From the NCBI GenBank assembly GCA_009746045.1, contig RPFO01000296.1, positions 1,956,564 through 2,020,563 on the forward strand: a DNA stretch of 64,000 bases. Direction: 5' to 3'. The notes below the pieces were generated by a model. That model saw nothing but the letters and a program-made list of their open reading frames with translations, did no database searches and was not told the DNA's origin. The number at the start of each line of letters is the position of its first letter. The stretch's first letter is position 1. The stretch is from Mesostigma viride (Eukaryota; Streptophyta; Mesostigmatophyceae; Mesostigmatales; Mesostigmataceae). The translations under genes were made by a program, and so were the position numbers. Positions 25,143 through 33,975 of the stretch are shown here, piece after piece.

Positions 25143-26027
25143 TTACTTTGAAATGAAACTAAATTGCTCCATATTGTTCAAGTCAACTTCATCATCAGCC
25201 CCATTGGCATCAGCCTGCACCACTATCACCTCATCATCCGATGTCCGCGGCAATTTACGGGCATCTGGCTTATCAACGAAGGGAAAGACCGTGTCGATCG
25301 TGATCTCCACAACCCGTTTCCGTTTTCCGTTTGCGCGCTTCTCGTCGTCGTCCTCTCCGGACGAGGATGACGAGTAGAACAAGGCCTTTGTCTTGAGGTA
25401 CTCCAGCCCGCCGTTGTCCATGGCCTCCACCCAGTCGTCCCTGAACTTCTGCATGAGTGGCAGCTTCTGTCGAAACCAGTTCCTGTCCCGCTTTATTTCT
25501 AGCAGGTCAAACTCCATCTCGGCCCACGTGGACGCCGGCCTGAACTGCACAAAATGGCACATGTCCAGGTTGAGTATCTCCATCAGCACCTGCACCTGGG
25601 GCACGTAATAGGCCGGTATCTCGTGCTTTATTTCCCTCTTCAGGGGGCACTTGATCTCCACCAGCACCCCGTCAGCGGTGACACGGTCGGGACTGCCACC
25701 GAGCCAGGCGTGCAGCGGGTGCGCGATCAGACCAAACTCGAAGCAGGTCTTCCCGGTGCGCCGCACGTACTCGTCGGCCGCGATCTCCTCGTTCAGGTTT
25801 CCGTGCCTCGTAGCCACGTTCCCCTGAAACACGCACCTGTTGTCACCCAGCTTTTTCCTGAGCAGCTTCGTGGTCGATTCGTAGGGGTTCTCTCCTATCG
25901 CGGCTGCCACGTCGGACGCCGTCAACATGCGGTTCCTTATCGCGTACCATTCCGGCGACTTCTGCGGCGCCGTTTTAAACTTCAACAACTCCGCCACCGC
26001 CGGGTGGAGATCGCCTGACTGCTCCAT
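25143..26027 (-). CDS. YqaJ-type recombinase/alkaline exonuclease
   Basis: The 294-residue protein carries the YqaJ/lambda-exonuclease signature: SPEWYAIRNRMLTASDVAAAIG (24-45), GGSPDRVTADGVLVEIKCP (110-128) with Asp114, Glu124 and Lys126 as the catalytic D..ExK, and YVPQVQVLMEIL. It would resect DNA ends for recombination or genome maturation. The C-terminal 80 residues are acidic and Ser/Asp rich with a basic KRANGKRKR patch, possibly a nuclear localisation signal. The gene precedes the resolvase gene's stop on the same strand, 51 bases away, making a recombination pair. Confidence 0.9.
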   Translation of the reverse strand: MEQSGDLHPAVAELLKFKTAPQKSPEWYAIRNRMLTASDVAAAIGENPYESTTKLLRKKLGDNRCVFQGNVATRHGNLNEEIAADEYVRRTGKTCFEFGLIAHPLHAWLGGSPDRVTADGVLVEIKCPLKREIKHEIPAYYVPQVQVLMEILNLDMCHFVQFRPASTWAEMEFDLLEIKRDRNWFRQKLPLMQKFRDDWVEAMDNGGLEYLKTKALFYSSSSSGEDDDEKRANGKRKRVVEITIDTVFPFVDKPDARKLPRTSDDEVIVVQADANGADDEVDLNNMEQFSFISK

Positions 26028-26078
26028 GTCCGGGGATACAATATCACCCCATTATTTTTACACGTCGGTGAACGCACC

Positions 26079-26687
26079 TCACACGTCCACGGCCTTCTCT
26101 GCGGTGCTGGGCTGCATTTTTATCCAATGCTCGTAGAGCGCAACGAGGGCGTGCAGCAGCGCGTCTGCGGCGTCGTCCTTCTTGGGCAGCGAGTGGAAGT
26201 ACTTCATGTACACCGGGTACTTCTCCAGGATCTGCAGCGTCTGGTCAATGGCCACCCGCTTGTTCCTGCGATAGGGGTTTTGGATAGAGCAAACTATCTC
26301 TGGGCCTGAGTAAACCTTCAGCTTCTTCAGCGGGGAAGAGAACTGAATTGCCATGGGCCTCAACAATGGCGAGCAGGGAGTGTGGATGAGGTGTGTCTCG
26401 AAGAACACCTGGATCGCGTGGCTCATGACCTTCATCTTGACGCTGGTTTTGGTCTGCCGCTCGATGACGACCTTGTCCGCGCACCCCAGGACGTCGATGC
26501 GCTTGTACAACTGCACGGGCAGGTTCCTGCACGCCTCGTCCAGCGTGCGGGCGTTCAGATCGATCACCTCCCACCCCAGTATCTCGAACGGCACGCCGCT
26601 CGCGTGCTCGTTCCCAGCTCCATCGCCCAACTTGACCACGCAATAGGCCAGGTTCGTGATGCCCACGTCGAAGCTCAGAACAATCAT
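26079..26687 (-). CDS. RuvC/poxvirus A22-like Holliday junction resolvase
   Basis: The 202-residue RNase H-fold enzyme begins SFDVGITNLAYCV (Asp7), has VVIERQ (Glu76), then KKLKVYSGPEIV and, near the C-terminus, KKDDAADALLHAL with the last catalytic Asp pair. These acidic positions and order match viral mitochondrial-type resolvases that resolve replication intermediates and concatemers. It shares a 28-base intergenic region with the divergent gene at 26716. Confidence 0.93.
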   Translation of the reverse strand: MIVLSFDVGITNLAYCVVKLGDGAGNEHASGVPFEILGWEVIDLNARTLDEACRNLPVQLYKRIDVLGCADKVVIERQTKTSVKMKVMSHAIQVFFETHLIHTPCSPLLRPMAIQFSSPLKKLKVYSGPEIVCSIQNPYRRNKRVAIDQTLQILEKYPVYMKYFHSLPKKDDAADALLHALVALYEHWIKMQPSTAEKAVDV

Positions 26688-26715
26688 CCCAAATATATAG
26701 TATACCTAATATAAA
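26688..26715. promoter_or_regulatory. 28-base bidirectional promoter region
   Basis: Only 28 bases separate the divergent ATGs at 26687 and 26716. The region is almost pure A/T with TATATAG and TATACC and TATAAA words, one set usable on each strand. Confidence 0.5.
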
Positions 26716-27231
26716 ATGTATCCCGTCGAGAACGTACCGAGCACGAGCGTTTCCGCCTTGTACGGAGGATTGTCCCTCACGCCAACGCGGCCAGGGGACG
26801 CGGCGTTCGCCGCGGACATGTACCCCGTGTACAACGAGGTGATGAGCATGGACAACATCTCGCGTATCCAAGACAGCGTCCGCGTGTCCTGGGGCGTGGA
26901 CGTCCCCGAGCAAGAGGTGGCGCAGACCCTCCGGTTCGTGTACAACACGCGGGGGGACGCCTCGTACATGGAGAGAGTGCTGGTGCAGAACAAGGACTAC
27001 GGGGGGATATGGAACGTGGTCGGCTCCATCAACCGCGACGTGGCCAACCGTCTCGGGAAGCAGAACAGCGTGTACTCCACGTTGCCGGACTACGAGCGCT
27101 ACGCCCGCGTGTTCCTGGGCGACGAGCAACCCGACAACACGACGCTCCCTCACCCCTTCTACACGTCCATCCAGCGGAGTATGCTAACCGACAACCTGGA
27201 CGGCTCGAACATCCTCGGCGAGTTCGCTTAA
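26716..27231 (+). CDS. Hypothetical protein
   Basis: The 171-residue protein is soluble, Tyr/Asn/Val-rich, and starts MYPVENVPSTSVSALYGG. It has no clear domain. The composition and repeated MYPVYN/MYPVEN phrases suggest a structural or virion protein, but this is weak. A 39-base gap separates it from the next plus-strand gene. Confidence 0.7.
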   Translation: MYPVENVPSTSVSALYGGLSLTPTRPGDAAFAADMYPVYNEVMSMDNISRIQDSVRVSWGVDVPEQEVAQTLRFVYNTRGDASYMERVLVQNKDYGGIWNVVGSINRDVANRLGKQNSVYSTLPDYERYARVFLGDEQPDNTTLPHPFYTSIQRSMLTDNLDGSNILGEFA

Positions 27232-27270
27232 AACGCCTCATAAGTTTTGTCGCGCACTAAGAAAGGCAAC

Positions 27271-27939
27271 ATGGAGGCTCGGGGCAAGTTCGTGAACATG
27301 GGCGTGGGCGCCCCCATCATGTTGAGCGAGGAAGAGCACGCGGCCTTCCAGGCAACCGGCGTGATGCCCACGTGGGTCGGCGACAACGGGCATGCCGCTA
27401 TCGCCCCACCGCCCAGCGAGCCCAGCGCGTTCGATGCAGCGCTAGACAAGTCCGTGCACGCGCCCCAGCCCTCGGCGCCTCCGGCGGACAAGCCGACGCA
27501 GGTCGCCAAGCCCGACCCCGCCCACTTGCACGTGCACGGGCAGAACTACGCGGTGGTCAGCGTGGTGGTGCCCCCCCAGAGCAACCACATGGCTCTGAAA
27601 CTGCGAGGCGTATTTGACACTACGGACAAGGCGTCGGACCACGCGCGAGAGATCATGAAGAACGACCCCAACTTCGACATCTTCGTGGTGGCGATGTACA
27701 ACTGGCTGGTGCTCCCGTTGCCGGATGACATCCGGGGAGACATCAAGCACGAGTACGTGGACGACAGGATGGCCAAGATCATGGAACACTACCACGAAGA
27801 GAGGGAGAAGGTGAAGAGTTTCAACGACAAGCGCATCGAGGACACGAGACGCGCCGGTGAGCTCGGCCAGCTGGGCGACATCCAAGATGACGTGGCGGTT
27901 AAGACGGAGATCTGTCTGGGCGAGGCGGAAAGCGCGTGA
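27271..27939 (+). CDS. Conserved giant-virus hypothetical protein (DUF5832-like)
   Basis: From ATG 27271 the product has 222 residues. After a Pro/Ala-rich linker comes a core NFDIFVVAMYNWLVLPLPDD, followed by DIKHEYVDDRMAKIMEHYHEER and a charged helix (EKVKSFNDKRIEDTRR). I associate the pattern NFDxFVxxxxxWLP...Y.ddxLxxxMxxYxEn with a small protein family shared by many giant viruses (DUF5832); this is recalled, not searched. Function unknown. Confidence 0.7.
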   Translation: MEARGKFVNMGVGAPIMLSEEEHAAFQATGVMPTWVGDNGHAAIAPPPSEPSAFDAALDKSVHAPQPSAPPADKPTQVAKPDPAHLHVHGQNYAVVSVVVPPQSNHMALKLRGVFDTTDKASDHAREIMKNDPNFDIFVVAMYNWLVLPLPDDIRGDIKHEYVDDRMAKIMEHYHEEREKVKSFNDKRIEDTRRAGELGQLGDIQDDVAVKTEICLGEAESA

Positions 27940-27943
27940 CAGG

Positions 27944-28150
27944 TCACACCAGCGTGGCCATCACCCCGCCTCCAGCAGCGGGCGGGGCGGCCGAGCTGCC
28001 CCACGAGGGTTTCGAGCTTCTGTTCCAGATGAGATAGATCCCTACCCCGACCGCCACCAACGCCACCAGGGTTGGCGCGCTGACGCCCGCACTTGGGCGC
28101 GCTCTGGCCTTGTTCGTCTCATTGTTTGGGAATGAAAGTGGGTTGATCAT
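27944..28150 (-). CDS. Small single-pass membrane protein
   Basis: The 68-residue protein has one transmembrane helix (APTLVALVAVGVGIYLIW, about 25-42) between a basic N-terminus and a Ser/Pro/Gly tail. It ends four bases from the convergent gene at 27271. Family unknown. Confidence 0.6.
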   Translation of the reverse strand: MINPLSFPNNETNKARARPSAGVSAPTLVALVAVGVGIYLIWNRSSKPSWGSSAAPPAAGGGVMATLV

Positions 28151-28195
28151 TTCTCATATACAAGTATACGAAATAATAAAATGCCTTCATAACCG

Positions 28196-28702
28196 CTAAC
28201 ATTTGCACAAGTCTTCGCTAGGTAGTCGAGTGCTGGAGTAGTAGGGTTTGCCGCACCCCCTGCACATGACCATGTATTGCTTCGAGGAGTCCTGGCAGAA
28301 GCACTCCACCCACACGTCGCACGGTAGATGCACGGCCAGACTGAACTCGTCCGGCGTGATCGTTCTGACTTCGGTCGGGTTTTCGCCGTCGTCGAAGGTC
28401 TTCACCAGCAGCACGTCGCCGTTGATGGGACGCGACAACACCTTGCTCGCCAACTGGTTTTTCCCCTTGTCGGGATTGGCGAAGTACACGCCGACAGACA
28501 CCGGCGTCTTTACGGACACGGGCTTGAATATGTCGTACAGCTCCGGCTTCCCCCCGATCTTATTCGCAAGCGTGTCGTAGCTCCATTTCGCGGTCATCGC
28601 GTGAAAGGTGACACAGTCCATGGACTCCTGGGACATGACGACGCAGTTGGGGCCGTTAAGAGTGCCCTCATTGTTATCGTTCCTACTTATGATATTCCAC
28701 AT
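28196..28702 (-). CDS. Hypothetical protein with C-terminal Cys motif
   Basis: The 168-residue protein ends with CRGCGKPYYSST and CKC, suggesting a zinc ribbon together with CFC upstream (about residue 133). The N-terminal part is beta-rich by eye. Divergent from the gene at 28706, with only three bases between the ATGs. Family unknown. Confidence 0.7.
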   Translation of the reverse strand: MWNIISRNDNNEGTLNGPNCVVMSQESMDCVTFHAMTAKWSYDTLANKIGGKPELYDIFKPVSVKTPVSVGVYFANPDKGKNQLASKVLSRPINGDVLLVKTFDDGENPTEVRTITPDEFSLAVHLPCDVWVECFCQDSSKQYMVMCRGCGKPYYSSTRLPSEDLCKC

Positions 28703-28705
28703 AGT

Positions 28706-29119
28706 ATGTCGCGTTCCAAAGCCCCGGTCACGGCGAGCCGTGCATACTCAATGTCGAGAGAATCCGAGCGCGGCAGCCGCGTGGTCGAGGACAGGATAAT
28801 GAACGCGGTGGAGACGTCTATCGAGTCCAGCGCGCGCCAAGGGAGGCAGTTCGCGTTCTACACGGTGCCTGTGTACCAGTTCGGACTGCCAATCTACTCC
28901 CCCACCGAGATAGTGAAGCACATAGGCAAGCGCCTGTTCAGAAGAGGCTTCCGGATCAAGCAGGTGGGACAGTGCGCTCTGTACATCGAGTGGGGCCCGG
29001 AGAAGAAAACCGTCAACAAGACGAGCAAGGGCGCCTCGTCCTCCTCGGACGCCGTGCGCCGGCTGGGACTGGCGCTCAGCCACAACCGCGGACGCTGTGG
29101 ACTACCCACAAGACTATGA
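28706..29119 (+). CDS. Conserved-looking hypothetical protein
   Basis: From ATG 28706, 137 residues. The core FAFYTVPVYQFGLPIYSPTEIVKHIGKRLFRRGF and CALYIEWGPE looks like a conserved small domain: hydrophobic strand, YxP turn, basic helix, strand. I have a weak memory of similar short proteins in giant viruses but cannot name the family. The C-terminus overlaps the convergent gene by 44 bases. Confidence 0.7.
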   Translation: MSRSKAPVTASRAYSMSRESERGSRVVEDRIMNAVETSIESSARQGRQFAFYTVPVYQFGLPIYSPTEIVKHIGKRLFRRGFRIKQVGQCALYIEWGPEKKTVNKTSKGASSSSDAVRRLGLALSHNRGRCGLPTRL

Positions 29120-29342
29120 GACCGAGAACGAATTCACCGAGCACTTCTTCATTAAAAATACGCAGATCGATGCCCAATTCATCCAGAACACTCTTCAACG
29201 ACAGTCCTACCACGTCACTCGTCGCAAATCTCTGATTACTTTTTGATCCCCACGACGGAGCGTTGGGGTTTGTGGGATGGAAGGCCCGCACGGCCACCGC
29301 GTTGGATGACCAGTTCGGGTGAGCCATGAACACAGACGTCAT
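29076..29342 (-). CDS. Small hypothetical protein
   Basis: The frame is open to 29405 but only with a GTG start; the first ATG is at 29342 (MTSVFMAHPN), giving 88 residues. The C-terminus is hydrophobic (GEFVLGLIVLWVVHSV) and may be a membrane anchor, though part of this lies opposite the previous gene. The 170 bases from 29343 to 29511 contain no other convincing gene. Confidence 0.5.
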   Translation of the reverse strand: MTSVFMAHPNWSSNAVAVRAFHPTNPNAPSWGSKSNQRFATSDVVGLSLKSVLDELGIDLRIFNEEVLGEFVLGLIVLWVVHSVRGCG

Positions 29343-29511
29343 TCCAGGCAGCACTTTAACATATCCCCCGCATTTTTTTTGCGTGCTACCTACATAGAAC
29401 TGCACTACGCATGGATCCCCCTGTCGAGTATGTGCGCGTACACACGCGGTTTCTGCAGAGTGGCGCCCGGCACACCGCGTTCTCGTACGTCACATGCACT
29501 GCACGCAACGG

Positions 29512-31728
29512 TTAGCTGGGCATGTTGTCGTTGAAGGCAGCGTTCATGTCTGGGTTCTCCATGTCGAAGTCCACGCCGTAGACGTAGAAGCCCCTCTTAC
29601 GGTGCATGGAGTTGCGCGGGTAGGTCTTGGTGACCTTCTCGAAGACCACCCTGATGCGGAACTCGGAGAAGACGTGCTTGTAGTAGTCGTCGTCCAGCGT
29701 CGCCTTCAGACGCCTGTCGCGCGCCATCAGCCACTCCTGGTACTTGCGCTGGAATATCTCCCAAGGCACGTAGAGCTCCTCTCCCCTCTCCACCCACGAC
29801 ACGGTGGTCAAGAAGGTCATGAGCGGGTTGGTGGACTGCTGCGACTCGTTCCTCCACGCGTGGAACTCGGGGGGGAGGATGTCGTGCACCTCCCTGATCC
29901 CCAGCTTCTGCGTGAAGGATCGGAAGGCGCGGTTGCCCTTGACGATGATCAGTCCCATGTCCCGCTCTATCTTCTTGTCCATCATCGTGTCCTGCCCCTG
30001 CGGCTTCTTGTCGAACGGGAAGATGATGAGACGGCGGAACACGGCGCCGGCGTTGTCGCCCTTCCAGAAGGCGCGGTTGCCGGCAGCCAGGAAGGGCGCC
30101 TTCCACACGGCGGAGACGGCGTCCTTGTGCTTGCGCGCCATGTTGAGCCGCTCCCCGCTCACCAGCGAGAGGAACTCGGACTGGGTGAGCGAGAACGACT
30201 CGTTGAGCTCGTAGCTGTAGATGGCGTACTTGTCCATGTGCTGCGACAGGCCGAACACCGACTCGATGTTGTTGGATACCACTCCGGCGTCCTCGCCGTA
30301 CATGAACTCCACCACCTTGACGAGCGTGGACTTGCCCGATCCGGCTATTCCCTTGAAGTAGGCCATCACGTCGTTGCCTGACAGCTCCTTGGTGTCGTAC
30401 AGCATCCTGCCAACCGCGAGTGCCCAGTACGCCTTCTGTACCGGTATGCTGAACTCCTGGTCATCCAGGATCTTTAGCACCGGCTCCACCAGGATATCCT
30501 GCCACCCCCCGGTTTCGTAGTCGCCCTTGAACTGGTCGCCCTCGAACAAGTCCAAGGGCAGCTCGATTTCGGGGAAGTACCTGCACGCCCCCACGTCAGC
30601 GGACAGGTCGTCCGCCGGGTACGTGTAGAACCGGTCGTCGTCGGCCTTGTATATTCCGTTCTTGAACGCGAATACGTGCCTGTCGCGTGGCCGAACCGGG
30701 AAATCGCAGACGGAGGACATGCTGATGACCTCGATGACCTTCTTGCGCGTGCCGGCCTCTCGCGTGGCCATCCTCCACAGCACGGGGTCCTGCATGTCGG
30801 TCTCCTTCGCCACCCACTCGGCGATGGTGGAGTAGCGCTCCCAGTAGTGCGTGTCGTGCCCGTCGGCCGTCCTCACTCGCCTGTACACTCCCTCGTCCCC
30901 CTCCGGCCCCCTCCGCACGCCGGCGACATACCACTTATTGGTCAGTATTACCAGCAGCTTCTGAAAGTCGTTGATCTCGCCGTACCCTCCGCTGAGCCGC
31001 ACCATCATCTTGACTAGCTGTTCGCGCACCTTGGGCGGGACCCGCGTCTCCATGATGCTGCAGACGCCCTCTCTCATGGTGAAAATGCGGGCGCTGGCGC
31101 CGTACATCACCTCCATCATGGAAAACTCCTGCAACTCCTCCATCCTGCCTACCACGGCGAGCATCCTGGACACGGCCGCGGCCATGCGCTTGTTGAGCCG
31201 TTCGTACACCTCCTCCACGTTCTGGCAGTGGTACGCGGTGTCCATACACTCGGACAGCTTGAACTTGAGGTCATCCTCCACCATCGTCCCCGGTGCAGGG
31301 TTGAAAAGGCCGAAAATGTCACTCAATATGTCTGCTGGGTGCGCGTCGACGACTCCAGTTTGTACCATGCGCGCAAAATCGAGGCACCGGGCGGAGTCGT
31401 ATTTTGACACCTCCGAGATGAACCCAACCACGCTGTCCTCGTCTGCCAGAAGCCCCCTGAACTCCTCCATGGAGAAGGCCGGGTGTCCAGACGCATCGGG
31501 CGGTCCGTCTCCGGGTTGAGAGTCTTCTGGTGGGGCGTCTGTATGCTCTTGGGAATCCAAGGGAGATGGCGGGTCTGCGTCGATATCGGACTCATTTCCG
31601 TCCGAGCCCCCCACTCTCCTTCTTTTGTGTCCATTATCTGCCTCCATATATCGGACAGCCCCCGGGCGTGGACGTGTTGCATCCGCGGGAGATGGCGTGA
31701 GTCTCTGCCTAGTCTCACTCCCATTCAT
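29512..31728 (-). CDS. D5-like superfamily 3 helicase
   Basis: The 738-residue protein has a helical N-terminal part (about 90-230), a D5_N-like middle and the SF3 ATPase: FKGIAGSGKSTLVKV (Walker A, about 455-470), YSYELNESFSLTQSEFLSLVSGE (Walker B and adjacent), PFLAAGNRAFW (motif C with the conserved Asn) and RRLIIFPFD (Arg finger region). It unwinds DNA at the replication fork as a hexamer in poxvirus D5 and relatives. The AEP primase domain often fused at the N-terminus is not visible, in line with the separate primase gene at 21641. Confidence 0.95.
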   Translation of the reverse strand: MNGSETRQRLTPSPADATRPRPGAVRYMEADNGHKRRRVGGSDGNESDIDADPPSPLDSQEHTDAPPEDSQPGDGPPDASGHPAFSMEEFRGLLADEDSVVGFISEVSKYDSARCLDFARMVQTGVVDAHPADILSDIFGLFNPAPGTMVEDDLKFKLSECMDTAYHCQNVEEVYERLNKRMAAAVSRMLAVVGRMEELQEFSMMEVMYGASARIFTMREGVCSIMETRVPPKVREQLVKMMVRLSGGYGEINDFQKLLVILTNKWYVAGVRRGPEGDEGVYRRVRTADGHDTHYWERYSTIAEWVAKETDMQDPVLWRMATREAGTRKKVIEVISMSSVCDFPVRPRDRHVFAFKNGIYKADDDRFYTYPADDLSADVGACRYFPEIELPLDLFEGDQFKGDYETGGWQDILVEPVLKILDDQEFSIPVQKAYWALAVGRMLYDTKELSGNDVMAYFKGIAGSGKSTLVKVVEFMYGEDAGVVSNNIESVFGLSQHMDKYAIYSYELNESFSLTQSEFLSLVSGERLNMARKHKDAVSAVWKAPFLAAGNRAFWKGDNAGAVFRRLIIFPFDKKPQGQDTMMDKKIERDMGLIIVKGNRAFRSFTQKLGIREVHDILPPEFHAWRNESQQSTNPLMTFLTTVSWVERGEELYVPWEIFQRKYQEWLMARDRRLKATLDDDYYKHVFSEFRIRVVFEKVTKTYPRNSMHRKRGFYVYGVDFDMENPDMNAAFNDNMPS

Positions 31729-32077
31729 TGTTCATACTATACAGACACAAAAATCTGCATCTTTAGTCGCACACACGTCGGAAAACGCTTGCTGACGTGT
31801 CGCGCGTAAATATCAGGCTGGATCTCTATTTTCCCGGGCAGAGATCCGCGGGAGAGATCCCGGATCCGCCTCGTCATCGCCCGAAAAGATCTTGTGACGT
31901 GGCGCCCACCCGAAAATATCTGGGTGACGCGGCATCCGCGCGAGATCTCGTGTGCATATCTGAGTCATCAGCTGGCCGTGATACCTGTAATTTTTCCCAT
32001 AAAAGCAGTGATAACACCCAGTTATCTCTGTACTTCTGCACACAAGAGGGTCCATTTACGTTCCTAACCACTGGAAA
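31729..32077. repeat. Non-coding accessory repeat block A
   Basis: No convincing gene is present. The segment 31815-31970 contains GAGATCC and AGATCTCG words, CCCGAAAATATCTGGGTGACGCGGCATCCGCGCGAGATCTCGTG-type sequence in short overlapping pieces and CTCGTCA. The same words recur in blocks before other KilA-N-like genes and inside the adenosyltransferase gene. It forms the upstream region of the KilA-N gene at 32078. Confidence 0.65.
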
Positions 32078-32851
32078 ATGGCGGCACCACTCCATGCTAA
32101 CACTCTATTCGCTTTCAAACGCGAGACAGACAAGTTCTGGATCTACACGCTGCAGCCCCAAAACAATGGGGATTCGGGCACTGAGATCCGCGTGAGGAAG
32201 GCGGACAAGATGGTCCACGGTCCTGGACTCATAAAGGCCGTGTCACACGGGACCAAGCGATTCGATCACTTCATCAACGACCAGAGCGTGAAGGAAGTCA
32301 TCACGCGGTTGGAGGAAGCGATCCCCGACGAAACCATCGTGGACGTGGTGACCGGGGGGGGCAACGAGGAACGCGGAACGTGGCTCAACCTCAAGCTGGT
32401 CCTCGCCAAGTTGGCCCAATGGATTGACTTCGATATCTACTTCCACACGCAGGACTGGGTGTTCCATCTGATGCACAGAGACCCCACCACGTTCGGGGTG
32501 GGGCACGCCGTTCCAGTTGATGGTGGCAGCGAGGCCAAGAAGGACGTGGAGGCGGAGATAAAGACGGCGCATCTCCACTTGCGGCTCTCTAACGCCGAGA
32601 TGGACCTGGAGGGTGCGAAAATAGCTCACAGGGCTATGATCGAGGATGCGCAACTGGCCCGCGAGGGCGTAGTAGAGGAGGCGCGCATCCGCTTCCTGAC
32701 CGCATTGGCGGCACAGATCAAGGTCATCGCGGACAACGACCTGCCCATGTCCGACCACGCTCACTCGCTTTTGCAGGACAAGGTTTACGACCTCCTGTAC
32801 GCTGACCTGTTGTCCGACGAGCGTCCTTCCAAAAGAACGCGAACTGAGTAG
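32078..32851 (+). CDS. KilA-N-like DNA-binding protein
   Basis: The 257-residue protein has an N-terminal region with IRVRKADKMVHGPGLIKAVS and FDHFINDQSVKEVI, then GTWLNLKLVLAKLAQWIDFDIYF followed by VFHLM. The phrase G-x-W-x-x-x-x-x-A..LAxW matches the KilA-N fold of large DNA viruses and phages, a DNA-binding module. A helical, Ala/Glu-rich C-terminal region (175-250) may be a coiled coil for oligomerisation, ending in a basic KRTRTE. The preceding non-coding block holds the AGATCTCG repeats. It resembles the proteins at 34854 and 61960. Confidence 0.75.
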   Translation: MAAPLHANTLFAFKRETDKFWIYTLQPQNNGDSGTEIRVRKADKMVHGPGLIKAVSHGTKRFDHFINDQSVKEVITRLEEAIPDETIVDVVTGGGNEERGTWLNLKLVLAKLAQWIDFDIYFHTQDWVFHLMHRDPTTFGVGHAVPVDGGSEAKKDVEAEIKTAHLHLRLSNAEMDLEGAKIAHRAMIEDAQLAREGVVEEARIRFLTALAAQIKVIADNDLPMSDHAHSLLQDKVYDLLYADLLSDERPSKRTRTE

Positions 32852-33053
32852 ATGACAGCCTACTTACTTGTTGCAATCAATGGAGCAAGGGCAAACAACA
32901 ATGGCATCAACCTTACTCTCACTAGCTTTCTTAACGCTTATTAATATTTTGCAATAAAATTTAAATTAAGCAATAAACTGTGCAGTTTCATGTACAAACA
33001 AATTGTATTATTCACAATAACTTTTTCAATTACAGCTTATCGTTTACTGATGT
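32852..33053. other. AT-rich intergenic region
   Basis: About 200 bases of A/T-rich sequence between convergent genes, containing AATAAAATTTAAATTAAG and AATAAACTG words that could serve as polyadenylation signals. No gene seen. Confidence 0.5.
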
Positions 33054-33959
33054 CTACTTGGCCACGGCCTTCGAGAAAAAGTTAAGGATGGTCTTGTTCG
33101 CCTTCTGGTTGAGCCGCATTACTTTGGCATTCTCCTGGATGCACGCGGGGTCCGGCTTCACATCATGCATCCCCTTCGCCTTGCACACCGGCTCGAACAG
33201 TTCGCGGTTACGCTTGGCCACTGCGATGGGATGAGCCCCCGTCTCCTTGATATCGTTGATTTCACAGACCTGCAGGAGGTTCATGGCGGCCAGCTGCACC
33301 GGCGTGTAAATGTCACGAGCAGACCCGACCTTTCCACCATAGGAGCCTTTCAGCTCTGCCGCAGTTTTCCCAGTAACAGCCAGGTTGTTGGTGTTGTGCA
33401 CGGTGGGGTAGACGCCCGCACAGTTGCACTTGTTTTCTATCAGGAAGGAGTTGATGGCCCCGTTGAGGGACTTGGTGGAATCGCAGCTGCGGATGCGCTG
33501 GTGATCCTTGAGGTCGATCGGTGCCGGCACGCCTTCCTTCTCGTCCGCCCTCTTCAGGATGTCCGCTGCCAAGGTGCGGTCGGCGTTCAGGTATCGCTCC
33601 AGCAGCACGGCGACCTTCTCCCTGAACTTGGCGGCAATATTGCCCGGAAGCAGCATAATGATCCGGGCCATTCCCTTCCGGTCGGTCACCGGGGTGTCAC
33701 GTTGCCTGGCGCCAGGGAATTTCCACAATGAAATAATTGTTTTAATCTCCTCGTTATCCTTCTCCAGGCGTGAGAATGCAAGACTTGCCATTCTGCCAGC
33801 ATTGGGTTTCAGTGTTCCGTCCGGGGTTGAAAATGAAATGCACGCAACGACATCGATAATAGAAATTCTTCCGTCGTATGTCACGCGAATCTTTCCAGCA
33901 AACTGGGGGTCGTCCGCGGACCCGTCCACAGGGGTAAGGTAACAAACGACTGAAGCCAT
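33054..33959 (-). CDS. BRO-N/phage antirepressor-like protein
   Basis: The start is ATG 33959 (MASVVCYLTPVDG), giving 301 residues; the frame stays open upstream only because the 42-bp repeat array has no stop. Residues 30-140 show ISIIDVVACIS, SLWKFPGARQRDTPVTDRKG and AAKFREKVAVLLERYLNADRTLA, which match the BRO-N pattern (TPVtdxkG, A.xFR....VxxRYLxGDxSLAxEI). C-terminal helices end in ANKTILNFFSKAVAK, a PIP-box-like sequence that might bind PCNA. The gene starts 16 bases from an eight-copy dyad array, a likely binding site or origin. Confidence 0.75.
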   Translation of the reverse strand: MASVVCYLTPVDGSADDPQFAGKIRVTYDGRISIIDVVACISFSTPDGTLKPNAGRMASLAFSRLEKDNEEIKTIISLWKFPGARQRDTPVTDRKGMARIIMLLPGNIAAKFREKVAVLLERYLNADRTLAADILKRADEKEGVPAPIDLKDHQRIRSCDSTKSLNGAINSFLIENKCNCAGVYPTVHNTNNLAVTGKTAAELKGSYGGKVGSARDIYTPVQLAAMNLLQVCEINDIKETGAHPIAVAKRNRELFEPVCKAKGMHDVKPDPACIQENAKVMRLNQKANKTILNFFSKAVAK

Positions 33960-33975
33960 GGTAAACGGTAAAAAC

